Positions 1 to 6,279 of a DNA stretch of 9,450 bases are shown here, in pieces. Made by a program: the position numbers and the translations under genes. The notes below the pieces were generated by a model. The model was not told the DNA's origin. It was given only the letters and a program-made list of their open reading frames with translations, and ran no database searches. The stretch lies in assembly GCA_020846815.1 (NCBI GenBank), contig JADLDF010000210.1, forward strand, positions 1-9,450, given 5' to 3'. The stretch comes from Gammaproteobacteria bacterium. GTDB lineage: Bacteria; Pseudomonadota; Gammaproteobacteria; Steroidobacterales; Steroidobacteraceae. Positions within the stretch are counted from its first letter, which is position 1, and the number at the start of each line of letters is the position of its first letter.

Positions 1-2
1 CG

Positions 3-794
3 CAGGCCTCGGTCACCGAGGACGAGGTGCGGGCGCTGATCGCCGAGGGCACGCAGATCGGCGTGTTCCTCGCCTCGGAGCGGCGCCTGATCGAGGGCGT
101 GCTGGCGCTCGCCGACCGCAAGGTCGAATCGATCATGGTGCCGCGGCAGGACGTGATGTGGCTGGATCTGGACGAACCGCTCGATGCGCTCTGGCAGCAG
201 GCCAAGCACAGCGGCCACGCGCGTTTCCTGGTCGCGCACGCCTCGCTGCAGGACATGCTCGGCATGATCACGCTCGCGAACCTGAGCGAGGCGCTGCGCC
301 GCGGCGGGCTCGACCCGGAGCACGACATCGAGGCGCCGCTGCACGTGCCGGTCGGGATTTCGGCCCTGCAGCTGCTCGACCAGTTCCAGAAGTCGAGCAC
401 GCATCTGGCGGTGATCACCGACGAGTACGGCGGCATCGAGGGCGTGGCGACGCCGATCGACATCCTGCGCGCGATCGCCGGCGAGCTGCCGGACCTCGGC
501 ACGCGCGAGCGCGCCGAGGCGGTGCGGCGCGCCGACGGCAGCTGGCTGGTCGACGGGCATCTGTCGATCGAGGACCTGCAGCAGAAGCTCGGGCGGCGCG
601 ACATGACTTCGCGGGGCGGGGAGTACCACACGGTCGCGGGCTTCGTGCTGGCGCGGCTGGGGCGGATTCCGAAGGCGGGGGATGTGCTGTCTTGGCGGGA
701 CTTGCAGGTGGAAGTCGTGGATATGGATGCGCTGCGGATCGACAAGGTGGTGATTGCGCAGGTGGGGAATTCTGCGTTGGCGAACCGCGAGTAA
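3..794 (+). CDS. HlyC/CorC family protein (CBS pair plus CorC_HlyC domain), 5' end outside window
   Basis: This is the C-terminal part of a HlyC/CorC (CNNM-like) protein, a family of membrane or membrane-associated proteins linked to Mg/Co efflux and ion homeostasis. The frame is open to the window edge: the codons before the GTG at 27 read QASVTEDE, which matches the family linker (T-E-E-E-[IV]-R-A-L), so that GTG is internal. Next come a CBS-like module beginning VESIMVPRQDV (the family's 'MxPR' signature), a second CBS module containing STHLAVITDEYGG, and a C-terminal CorC_HlyC domain (from about AVRRADGSWLVDGH to DALRIDKVVIAQ). The reading frame ends in TAA at 792-794. Any N-terminal DUF21 or TerC-like membrane domain would lie upstream and is not visible, so which subgroup it belongs to is open. 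Transport function is inferred from the family only. The gene converges on the minus-strand VOC gene. Confidence 0.9.
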   Translation, partial: QASVTEDEVRALIAEGTQIGVFLASERRLIEGVLALADRKVESIMVPRQDVMWLDLDEPLDALWQQAKHSGHARFLVAHASLQDMLGMITLANLSEALRRGGLDPEHDIEAPLHVPVGISALQLLDQFQKSSTHLAVITDEYGGIEGVATPIDILRAIAGELPDLGTRERAEAVRRADGSWLVDGHLSIEDLQQKLGRRDMTSRGGEYHTVAGFVLARLGRIPKAGDVLSWRDLQVEVVDMDALRIDKVVIAQVGNSALANRE

Positions 795-804
795 GGTACT
801 GCGG

Positions 805-874
805 GCGCTCTGGGGTGTGCGTACTTCCTGGGCGCGCCACGCCGCGCCCAGGAAGTACGCACACCCCAGAGCGC
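805..874. repeat. perfect 32-bp inverted repeat with 6-base loop (long hairpin)
   Basis: Bases 805-836 (beginning GCGCTCTGGGG, ending CTGGGCGCG) are the exact reverse complement of 843-874, leaving a 6-base loop, CCACGC, at 837-842. G-T pairing could extend the stem by two more pairs (803-804 with 875-876). The stem starts 10 bases after the CorC-like stop codon, in a convergent intergenic region. It could act as a transcription terminator in both directions or as a transcript-end stabiliser. There is no T tract on either side, and the stem is much longer than a usual intrinsic terminator, so it may instead be a copy of a dispersed palindromic (REP-like) element. The structure is directly seen; its role is inference. 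Confidence 0.9.
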
Positions 875-970
875 TTCCACCGTCGTAGCCGCGATTATTC
901 GGAGCTGTCCTCACGCCAGCGCTTTGGCTGGTGTTTCAGAGTCGACGTGTCCTCTTGATCCCCCTGACGC

Positions 971-1001
971 GTGCAGTCGCCAGACTGCGCTCCGTCTTTT
1001 T
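971..1001 (+). terminator. possible weak terminator: 8-bp hairpin followed by T run
   Basis: Bases 971-978 (GTGCAGTC) pair with 983-990 (GACTGCGC) around a GCCA loop, with one G-T pair. A run of five T follows at 997-1001, six bases after the stem. This resembles an intrinsic terminator for plus-strand transcripts arriving from the CorC-like gene. The gap between stem and T run is longer than usual, and the long hairpin upstream may already end transcription, so the call is tentative. Confidence 0.3.
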
Positions 1002-1073
1002 CGCAGATTGCGCTGTCAGGAACGTGCTGATCGCAAGTGTGAGAGTGACTTGCTCGGTGACGCGGGCGGCGGG

Positions 1074-1817
1074 TCACAAAGCGTCGGTGGCGACGATCAG
1101 GAGGGGGGTGTTTTCCGGGGAGTCGAGGAGGAGGGCGGTCGAGGGGGTGAGGCCGCGGGGGAGGTCGGTGGTGTTGGGGGTGAGGCCGCGGGATGCGAGC
1201 TGGACGACGAGGGAAGGGATGTCGTCCGTCGTGAAGACGAGCATGGGGCGGTCGAGGGTGCGGGGGCGGTGCAGGGCGAGCGGGAGGGCATCGGCGGTCA
1301 GGGGCTGGTGCAGCCAGGGGCGTTCGAGGGGCTCGTGCGCGACGTAGCCGAGGCGTTCCCAGAAGGCGGCGGTCGTGTCGAAATCGGTGGCGGGCAGGCT
1401 GAAGGCTTCGAACCAGCCGCAGAGGGATTGCTGGCGGGGGTCGCGCTCGGCCGGGAAATAGGTGCGGGCCTCGAGCACGGTGATCATCTGGCCGGCGGGA
1501 TCGCGGAAGCCGATTTCGTTGAAGCAGTCGTCACCGGTCTTGGCGAAGGCGAGCTCGACGCCGAGAGCCGTGTATTCGGGGATCGCGGCGGCGATGGCAG
1601 GACGCACGGTCGTCACCGACGGCGAGGGAAATTTGTACTCGTGCAGGCCGAGGAACACGCGGCCGTCGGTCAGCACGCCATAGGGATGCGGCCAGGTGTC
1701 GCCGGTGCGGCACTGGCTGAAGCCGAGTGCTTCGTAGAACTCGACCGAGGCGCGGATGTCCCGCGTCGTGATGCTGATTTCGTGGAAGCGCCCGAGCAGG
1801 GAAGCTGCGGTGTTCAA
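1074..1817 (-). CDS. two-module VOC family (glyoxalase/bleomycin-resistance fold) protein
   Basis: The 247-residue product has two tandem VOC (vicinal oxygen chelate) modules, roughly residues 8-118 and 132-245. The first shows the usual layout: GRFHEISITTRDI with candidate metal ligand His12, FLGLHEY with His59, and DPAGQMITVLEA with Glu116. The second keeps a matching start (WFEAFSLPATD, Glu137) and LALHRPR (His183), but its last strand, TPLLIVATD, has no Glu, so a second metal site looks degenerate. VOC proteins include glyoxalases, dioxygenases and antibiotic-binding proteins; the substrate cannot be told here. The only workable start is TTG at 1817, because the codon immediately before it in frame is the TGA of hemH. 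The first ATG or GTG in frame lies well inside the conserved region. No Shine-Dalgarno is visible, so translation probably depends on ribosomes finishing hemH. The gene ends in TGA at 1074-1076. Confidence 0.85.
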   Translation of the reverse strand: MNTAASLLGRFHEISITTRDIRASVEFYEALGFSQCRTGDTWPHPYGVLTDGRVFLGLHEYKFPSPSVTTVRPAIAAAIPEYTALGVELAFAKTGDDCFNEIGFRDPAGQMITVLEARTYFPAERDPRQQSLCGWFEAFSLPATDFDTTAAFWERLGYVAHEPLERPWLHQPLTADALPLALHRPRTLDRPMLVFTTDDIPSLVVQLASRGLTPNTTDLPRGLTPSTALLLDSPENTPLLIVATDAL

Positions 1818-2882
1818 TCAGCGGGTCGCGACCGGGACGCCGAGCCAGCCCACGTCGACCGGGGCCCAGCCCTGCAGGTGACGGGTGACGAGGTCGGCGA
1901 GCGCACTGGCGTGGCCGGGACGGGCGTTCAGCGCCGGCACGTACTGGAACTGCAGGCCGCCGGCGGTGAGGAAGCGCTCACGGCCCTCGATGTCGATTTC
2001 CGCGAGCGTCTCGAAGCAGTCGACCGCGAAGCCGGGGCAGACGACCGTGACGCTGCGGATGCCGCGCTTCGGCATCGCCTCGAGCACTTCGTCGGTGTAG
2101 GGGCGCAGCCACTTGCCCGGACCGTAGCGCGACTGGAACGACAGGCTCCAGCCGCCGTCTTCGAGATTCAATTCGTCGGCGAGCAGGCGCGCGGTCTTCT
2201 GGCACTTGCAGTAGTACGGATCGCCCTGACGGAAGTACTGGTCCGGGATGCCGTGGAACGACATCAGCAAGTGCTCGGTGCGGCCGTGCAGCGCCCATTG
2301 ATCGGCGATGCTGGCGCGCAGCGCCTCGATGTAGCCGGGGTGCTCGTGATACTCGTTGACGAAACGAACTTCCGGCAGCCAGCGCCAGCGGCTGAGCTCG
2401 CGGGTGACCTGGTCGTGCACCGCGCCGGTGGTGACGCCGCAGTACTGCGGGAACAGCGGCACGACGAGGATGCGCTGGGCGCCGGCGTCGCGCAGCTTCG
2501 CCAGCGCCTCGGGCACGCCGGGGTTCGAGTACAGCATGCCGATCTCGACGACGATCGGCGCGATCACGCGCTCGCCGAGCCGCGCGCCGAGCTGCTCGCG
2601 CAGCTGCACCGAATGCGTGAGCAGCGGCGAGCCCTGCTCGCCCCAGATGCGACGGTATTTGCGCGCGCTGCGGAACGGGCGCGTGCGCAGGATCATGCCA
2701 TGCAGCAGCGGCAGCCACAGCGCGCGCGGCAGCTCCACGACACGCGGGTCGCCGAGCAGGCGGCCGAGGAAGCGGCGCACATCGGCCGTCGAGTTCGAAT
2801 CGGGCGTCCCGGAATTGACCAGCAGCACGCCGATGCGCTCGGGCGTGTCGTGGTCGTACTGGGGGGAGCTGAGATAGCGCAC
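1818..2882 (-). CDS. hemH: ferrochelatase (protoporphyrin/coproporphyrin ferrochelatase)
   Basis: HemH inserts Fe(II) into a porphyrin at the last step of heme synthesis, in the cytoplasm or at the membrane face. The 354-residue product shows the family landmarks in order: GVLLVNSGTPDS (residues 18-29; usually NLGTP, here Ser for Leu), PLFPQYCGVTTGAV (142-155), LMSFHGIPDQYF with the catalytic His210, SFQSRYGPGKWLRPYTDE (248-265), and VCPGFAVDCFETLAEI with Glu291, then YVPALN near the end. E. coli HemH is 320 residues; the extra length is a short N-terminal lead and a C-terminal tail. A CxC pair (Cys225, Cys227) sits after the His motif; I claim no cluster. The start is GTG at 2882, giving MRYLSSPQYDHD, like the lead of other proteobacterial ferrochelatases. 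No ATG, GTG or TTG lies further upstream in frame for some distance, and the Shine-Dalgarno is weak. The VOC gene starts at the base after its TGA. Confidence 0.96.
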   Translation of the reverse strand: MRYLSSPQYDHDTPERIGVLLVNSGTPDSNSTADVRRFLGRLLGDPRVVELPRALWLPLLHGMILRTRPFRSARKYRRIWGEQGSPLLTHSVQLREQLGARLGERVIAPIVVEIGMLYSNPGVPEALAKLRDAGAQRILVVPLFPQYCGVTTGAVHDQVTRELSRWRWLPEVRFVNEYHEHPGYIEALRASIADQWALHGRTEHLLMSFHGIPDQYFRQGDPYYCKCQKTARLLADELNLEDGGWSLSFQSRYGPGKWLRPYTDEVLEAMPKRGIRSVTVVCPGFAVDCFETLAEIDIEGRERFLTAGGLQFQYVPALNARPGHASALADLVTRHLQGWAPVDVGWLGVPVATR

Positions 2883-3019
2883 GGGGTCGGTCGCTCGGGC
2901 TTTGCTGGCAGCGGCGGATCGATCCGCGTGGTCTGCAACATACCGCAGGGCGTCGGCGCGCTGCCAGAGATCGGGTGCCCGCGGGCGCTAAACTTCGGAA
3001 ACTGCTGACCCCGATGCCA

Positions 3020-3039
3020 CTGTGAACGCATGGTCACAG
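3020..3039. promoter_or_regulatory. operator-like inverted repeat CTGTGA-N8-TCACAG
   Basis: Bases 3020-3025 (CTGTGA) and 3034-3039 (TCACAG) are perfect 6-base inverted arms separated by eight bases. The half-sites look like those of CRP-family regulators, but CRP/Clp sites have TGTGA-N6-TCACA, so the spacing is two bases too long. It lies about 138 bases upstream of the hemH start, between ptrB and hemH. It could be an operator for another regulator, a small hairpin in the transcript, or chance. Confidence 0.25.
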
Positions 3040-3046
3040 GGAGCCG

Positions 3047-3067
3047 GCGTCGCTTGCCGCGCGACGC
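3047..3067 (-). terminator. hairpin immediately after the ptrB stop codon
   Basis: Bases 3047-3053 (GCGTCGC) pair perfectly with 3061-3067 (GCGACGC) around a 7-base loop. On the minus strand the stem begins at the very next base after the ptrB TGA. The position suggests an operon-end terminator or mRNA stabiliser. No T tract follows, so an intrinsic terminator is not proven. Confidence 0.4.
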
Positions 3068-5248
3068 TCAGGGGCCGAGGCCGGCCTGGTCGAGCACGAA
3101 GGCGTATTCCTCGGCGATTTCGCGGTAGCGCTCGAACCGGCCCGACTTGCCGCCGTGCCCCGCTTCGAGATTGATGCGCATCAGCAGCGGCCGATCGTTG
3201 GTCCGGGTCTCGCGCAGTCTCGCGACCCACTTCACGGGTTCCCAGTACTGCACCTGGCTGTCCCAGAGGCCGGTCGTGACCAGCATCGCGGGATAGTCCT
3301 GGGCGACGACGTTGTCGTAGGGCGAGTAGGCCAGCATGCGCGCGTAGGCCTCGCGCGAGTCGGCGGGGTTGCCCCACTCATCGTATTCGTTGGTGGTCAG
3401 CGGAATGCTCTCGTCGAGCATCGTGGTGACGATGTCGACGAACGGTACGTGCGCGACCAGCGCGCGGTAGTCGCGCGGCGCCTGGTTGGCGACCGCGCCG
3501 ATCAGCAGTCCTCCGGCACTGCCGCCCATCGCGAACACGCGCCCAGGAGCAGCCCAGCGCTCGCGGACCAGGAAGCGGGTGACGTCGACGAAGTCGTCGA
3601 AAGTGTGCTGCTTGTTCAGCAGCCGGCCGTCGTCGTACCAGGCGCGGCCGAGCTCCTGGCCGCCGCGCACGTGGGCGATCGCATAGACGAAGCCGCGGTC
3701 GACCAGGCTCAGCACGGTGGAGCGGAAGCTCGGGTCCTGCGAGGCGCCGTAGGCGCCGTAGCCGTACTGATAGAGCGGCGCGCTGCCGTCGCGCGGCGTG
3801 TCGCGGTGCCGGAGCACCGAAACCGGGACGCGCGCGCCGTCGCGTGCCGGAGCCCAGAGCAGCTCGGTGCGGTAGCGCGCCGGGTCGAAGCCGCCGAGCA
3901 CGGGCTCGCGCTTGAGCAGCACGCGCTCGCCGCTGCGCATGTCGTAGTCCGAGGTCGTGGCCGGCGTCGTCATCGAGCTGTAGATGAAGCGCAGCAGATC
4001 GGTGTCGGTCTCGTCGCTGGCGCCGAGCGCCATGGTGTAGGCCGACTCGTCGGCGTCGATGAGCCGGTCGACGCTGCCGTCCCAGGCGCGCACACGCAGC
4101 TTGCGCAGCGCGCCAGAGCGTTCGCTGACGGCCAGGAAACGCTCGAAGACCTCGAAACCGGAGACGAAGGCGTCGTTGCGGTGCGCGACCACGTCGCGCC
4201 AGGTCGAGCGGTCGCCGATGCTGGCGATCGGCGCCTCCATGATGCGGAAATTGGTCGCCTGCCAGTTCGTGCGGATCACGAAACGCTCGCCGAGATGTTC
4301 GAGCTGGTACTCGTGATCGCGCTCGCGCGGCAGCGCGACGCGGAACCGCAGCTCGGGGTCGGCCGCCTCGGCCCAAAGGTACTCGCTTGAGACCGTGCTC
4401 TGCGAAATGATGTAGATGTGCCGGTCCGACTTGGAACGCTCGACACCGAGATAGAAGGCCTCGTCCTCCTGCTCGTAGACCAGCGCGTCGTCCTGCGGCG
4501 GCGTGCCGAGCACATGGCGGCGCACGCGCTTGCCGAGCAGGGTCTGCGGATCCTTCTCGATGTACAGCAGGCTGCGGTTGTCGTCGACCCAAGCGAGGTC
4601 GGATTCGATGTCCGCGATCTCGTCGGACTGCAGCACTCCGCTGTCCAGCTCGAGGATGCGCAGCGTGTACTCGCGCCGGCCGACCGTGTCCTCGGTGAAG
4701 GCGAGCAGGCGGTTGTCGGGACTGACCTCCATCGAGGCGACCTGGTAGAAGTCGTGCCCCTGCGCGCGCAGGTTGGCGTCGATCATGATCTGCTCGGGAG
4801 CCGCGATCGCCTCGTGCGAAGGCGGCGACGGCGACTCGCCCGGCGTCGCGCGCTTGCGGGCGTAGAGCGGGTACTCGCGCCCGGCCTCGTAACGCGCGTA
4901 ATACCACCAGCCGTTGTGCCGCACCGGCACGCTGGCGTCGTCCTGGCGGATGCGTCCGACGATCTCCTCGAACAGCGCCTTCTCGAATCCGGCCAGATGC
5001 GCCAGCGCGTGGTCGCGCCAGGCGTTCTCGGCACGCAGGTGGGCGAGCACCTCGGGGTCCTCGCGTGCATCGTCGCGCAGCCAGTACCAGGGATCGATGC
5101 GGGTGCCGTAGGGCGACACGACCTCGTGCGCGCGCCGCGGTGCCCGCGGCGGCGAGGGCTGGCTCGTCGCCGATCCGGCCGCCGTCGCCGTGCGCGGCGC
5201 CGCGGCGCCGGCCGGCGCGTCGTCCGGTCCGCGCGACGCGGCGCTCAT
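3068..5248 (-). CDS. ptrB: oligopeptidase B (serine peptidase family S9A)
   Basis: Oligopeptidase B is a cytosolic serine peptidase that cuts short peptides after Lys or Arg. The 726-residue product has the family layout: a short N-terminal arm (HEVVSPYGTRIDPWYWLRDD, 41-60), a seven-bladed beta-propeller, then an alpha/beta-hydrolase domain from about residue 455. The triad is Ser577 in MGGSAGG, Asp663 in GLWDSQVQYWEP and His698 in AGHGGKSGR, with spacing as in known family members. TMLDESIPLTTNEYDEWGNP (609-628) closely matches E. coli PtrB, including acidic residues of the substrate pocket. The first 40 residues are Ala/Pro/Ser-rich and make it longer than the E. coli enzyme (686); they do not look like a signal peptide. 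The ATG at 5248 overlaps the stop of the upstream gene (ATGA). A longer in-frame start at 5356 would lie inside that gene, and no Shine-Dalgarno is visible, so coupled translation is likely. Confidence 0.95.
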   Translation of the reverse strand: MSAASRGPDDAPAGAAAPRTATAAGSATSQPSPPRAPRRAHEVVSPYGTRIDPWYWLRDDAREDPEVLAHLRAENAWRDHALAHLAGFEKALFEEIVGRIRQDDASVPVRHNGWWYYARYEAGREYPLYARKRATPGESPSPPSHEAIAAPEQIMIDANLRAQGHDFYQVASMEVSPDNRLLAFTEDTVGRREYTLRILELDSGVLQSDEIADIESDLAWVDDNRSLLYIEKDPQTLLGKRVRRHVLGTPPQDDALVYEQEDEAFYLGVERSKSDRHIYIISQSTVSSEYLWAEAADPELRFRVALPRERDHEYQLEHLGERFVIRTNWQATNFRIMEAPIASIGDRSTWRDVVAHRNDAFVSGFEVFERFLAVSERSGALRKLRVRAWDGSVDRLIDADESAYTMALGASDETDTDLLRFIYSSMTTPATTSDYDMRSGERVLLKREPVLGGFDPARYRTELLWAPARDGARVPVSVLRHRDTPRDGSAPLYQYGYGAYGASQDPSFRSTVLSLVDRGFVYAIAHVRGGQELGRAWYDDGRLLNKQHTFDDFVDVTRFLVRERWAAPGRVFAMGGSAGGLLIGAVANQAPRDYRALVAHVPFVDIVTTMLDESIPLTTNEYDEWGNPADSREAYARMLAYSPYDNVVAQDYPAMLVTTGLWDSQVQYWEPVKWVARLRETRTNDRPLLMRINLEAGHGGKSGRFERYREIAEEYAFVLDQAGLGP

Positions 5249-6279
5249 CGTGCCGACGCCGGCACTTCGGCCGCGAGGAACTCCATGTTGCGCACCGTCT
5301 CCTCGAAGGTCGCGGCGCGCGAGATCATCAGCGTGGTCACCGGCGAGCGCCGCCATGCGGCGAGCCGTGTGCGCAGCTCGTCGGACGGGCCGACCAGCGA
5401 GATCGCCTCGGCGAGCTCGTCGGGCACGGCCGCGACGGCCTCGGCCTGGTGCCCGGCGAGCCAGAGGTCCTGGATCCTCTGCGCCGCCTCGCCGTGGCCG
5501 CTGCGCTCGACCATGCGCTTGTGGAAATTCTCTTCCTTCGAGCCCATGCCGCCGACGTAGAGTGCGATGTTGCGCTTCAACGGCAGCAGCGCGCGGGCGC
5601 GGTCGGACGAGAGCGCCATCTCGACGGTCGCGAGGATCTCGAAGCCGGGGCGCAGCGAGCGCAGCTGCTCCTCGAACACGTCGAAGCGCTGCGGCGGCAT
5701 GAAGATGGGGAACCAGCCATCGAATTCGCGGATCGCGAGCTCGACGTTCTTCGGCCCCTCGGCGCCGAGGAACAGCGGGATGTGCTTGCGCAGCGGATGG
5801 GTGATGCTCGAGAGCGGCTTGCCGAGGCCGGTCGCGTCCTCACCGGCGTAGGGCAGGCGGTACTGCCGGCCCTCGAACGCCACCGGCGCCTCGCGCGCCA
5901 CGACCTGGCGGAAGATCGCGAGCCACTCGCGTGTGCGCTCCAGCGGCCGGCGGAACGGCTGGCCGTACCAGCCCTCGACGACCTGCGGGCCAGAGACGCC
6001 GACGCCGAGGCAGAGGCGGCCGTTGGAGATGTGGTCCAGCGTCATGGCCGTGGTCGCCGCGCAGGTCGGCGTGCGCGCCGAGATCTGCATGATCGAGGTG
6101 CCGAGGCGGATGCGCTCGGTGCGCGCGGCGATCGCCGCGAGCGGCGTGAACACGTCCGAGCCGTAGGCCTCGGCCGTGCAGACGATGTCGAAGCCGAGCC
6201 GCTCGGCGATCACCGCCAGCTCGATGAAGCGGTCGATGGGCTTGCTGCCCCAGTAGCCGAGGTTCAGACCGAGTTTCAT
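5245..6279 (-). CDS. LLM-class (luciferase-like) flavin/F420 oxidoreductase, Rv3520c type
   Basis: The 344-residue product is a TIM-barrel enzyme of the bacterial luciferase-like superfamily, whose members use FMN or coenzyme F420. It matches my memory of the mycobacterial Rv3520c subfamily in distinctive blocks: MKLGLNLGYWG (1-11), TAEAYGSDVFTPLAAI (35-50), LGTSIMQISARTP (59-71), TLDHISNGR (80-88), LGVGVSGPQVVEGWYG (91-106), GLGKPL (151-156), LGAEGPKNVELA (171-182) and ALYVGGMGSKEENFH (239-253). The substrate is unknown. F420 is uncommon in Gram-negative bacteria, so FMN is as likely as F420; sequence alone does not settle this. The ATG at 6279 overlaps the MFS stop (ATGA) and has a GGGAG Shine-Dalgarno eight bases upstream. 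A longer open frame reaching 6927 runs antiparallel-free through the MFS gene in another frame and is not conserved in character, so I reject that start. The stop overlaps the ptrB start. Confidence 0.92.
   Translation of the reverse strand: MKLGLNLGYWGSKPIDRFIELAVIAERLGFDIVCTAEAYGSDVFTPLAAIAARTERIRLGTSIMQISARTPTCAATTAMTLDHISNGRLCLGVGVSGPQVVEGWYGQPFRRPLERTREWLAIFRQVVAREAPVAFEGRQYRLPYAGEDATGLGKPLSSITHPLRKHIPLFLGAEGPKNVELAIREFDGWFPIFMPPQRFDVFEEQLRSLRPGFEILATVEMALSSDRARALLPLKRNIALYVGGMGSKEENFHKRMVERSGHGEAAQRIQDLWLAGHQAEAVAAVPDELAEAISLVGPSDELRTRLAAWRRSPVTTLMISRAATFEETVRNMEFLAAEVPASAR

Larger units (their letters stand above)
795..1073. other. convergent intergenic region, non-coding
   Basis: This gap lies between two converging genes, the CorC-like protein (+) and the VOC protein (-). 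It holds a long perfect hairpin (805-874) and a weaker hairpin followed by a short T run (971-1001). The stretch after the long hairpin looks less GC-rich by eye than the genes around it. Short open frames cross it on both strands, but none has a recognisable product, a convincing start or the codon pattern of the neighbours. I see no tRNA, small-RNA signature or promoter that I can defend. Confidence 0.7.
2883..3067. other. intergenic region between ptrB and hemH with two inverted repeats
   Basis: This 185-base gap separates the ptrB stop from the hemH start on the minus strand. It is the most likely place for the end of the ptrB operon and for a separate hemH promoter. It holds a hairpin directly after the ptrB stop (3047-3067) and an operator-like inverted repeat (3020-3039). 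I could not identify convincing -35 and -10 boxes. Confidence 0.5.

Noticed and set aside
27..794. CorC-like gene starting at the GTG at 27
   Set aside because: The codons before it are in frame and match the conserved family linker, so the true start lies outside the window.
895..1077. Small minus-strand frame of 60 codons after the VOC gene
   Set aside because: No recognisable motif, no clear ribosome binding site, and it overlaps hairpins in an intergenic region.
924..3008. Long plus-strand open frame (694 codons) antisense to the VOC gene and hemH
   Set aside because: Its translation is Gly/Glu/Arg/Ala-rich without family motifs, and the opposite strand encodes clearly recognisable proteins. 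Long antisense frames are expected in GC-rich DNA.
3021..3038. Canonical CRP/Clp site upstream of hemH
   Set aside because: The half-sites are right but the spacer is eight bases, not six, so I keep it only as an unassigned inverted repeat.
3378..4907. Minus-strand frame of 509 codons inside ptrB, and a similar one at 7773-9038 inside gabD
   Set aside because: Arg/Ala/Pro-rich translations in an alternative frame of genes with strong family matches.
3068..5356. ptrB starting at 5356
   Set aside because: The added residues read through the LLM gene in another frame; the ATG at 5248 gives a standard overlap and a length nearer the family.
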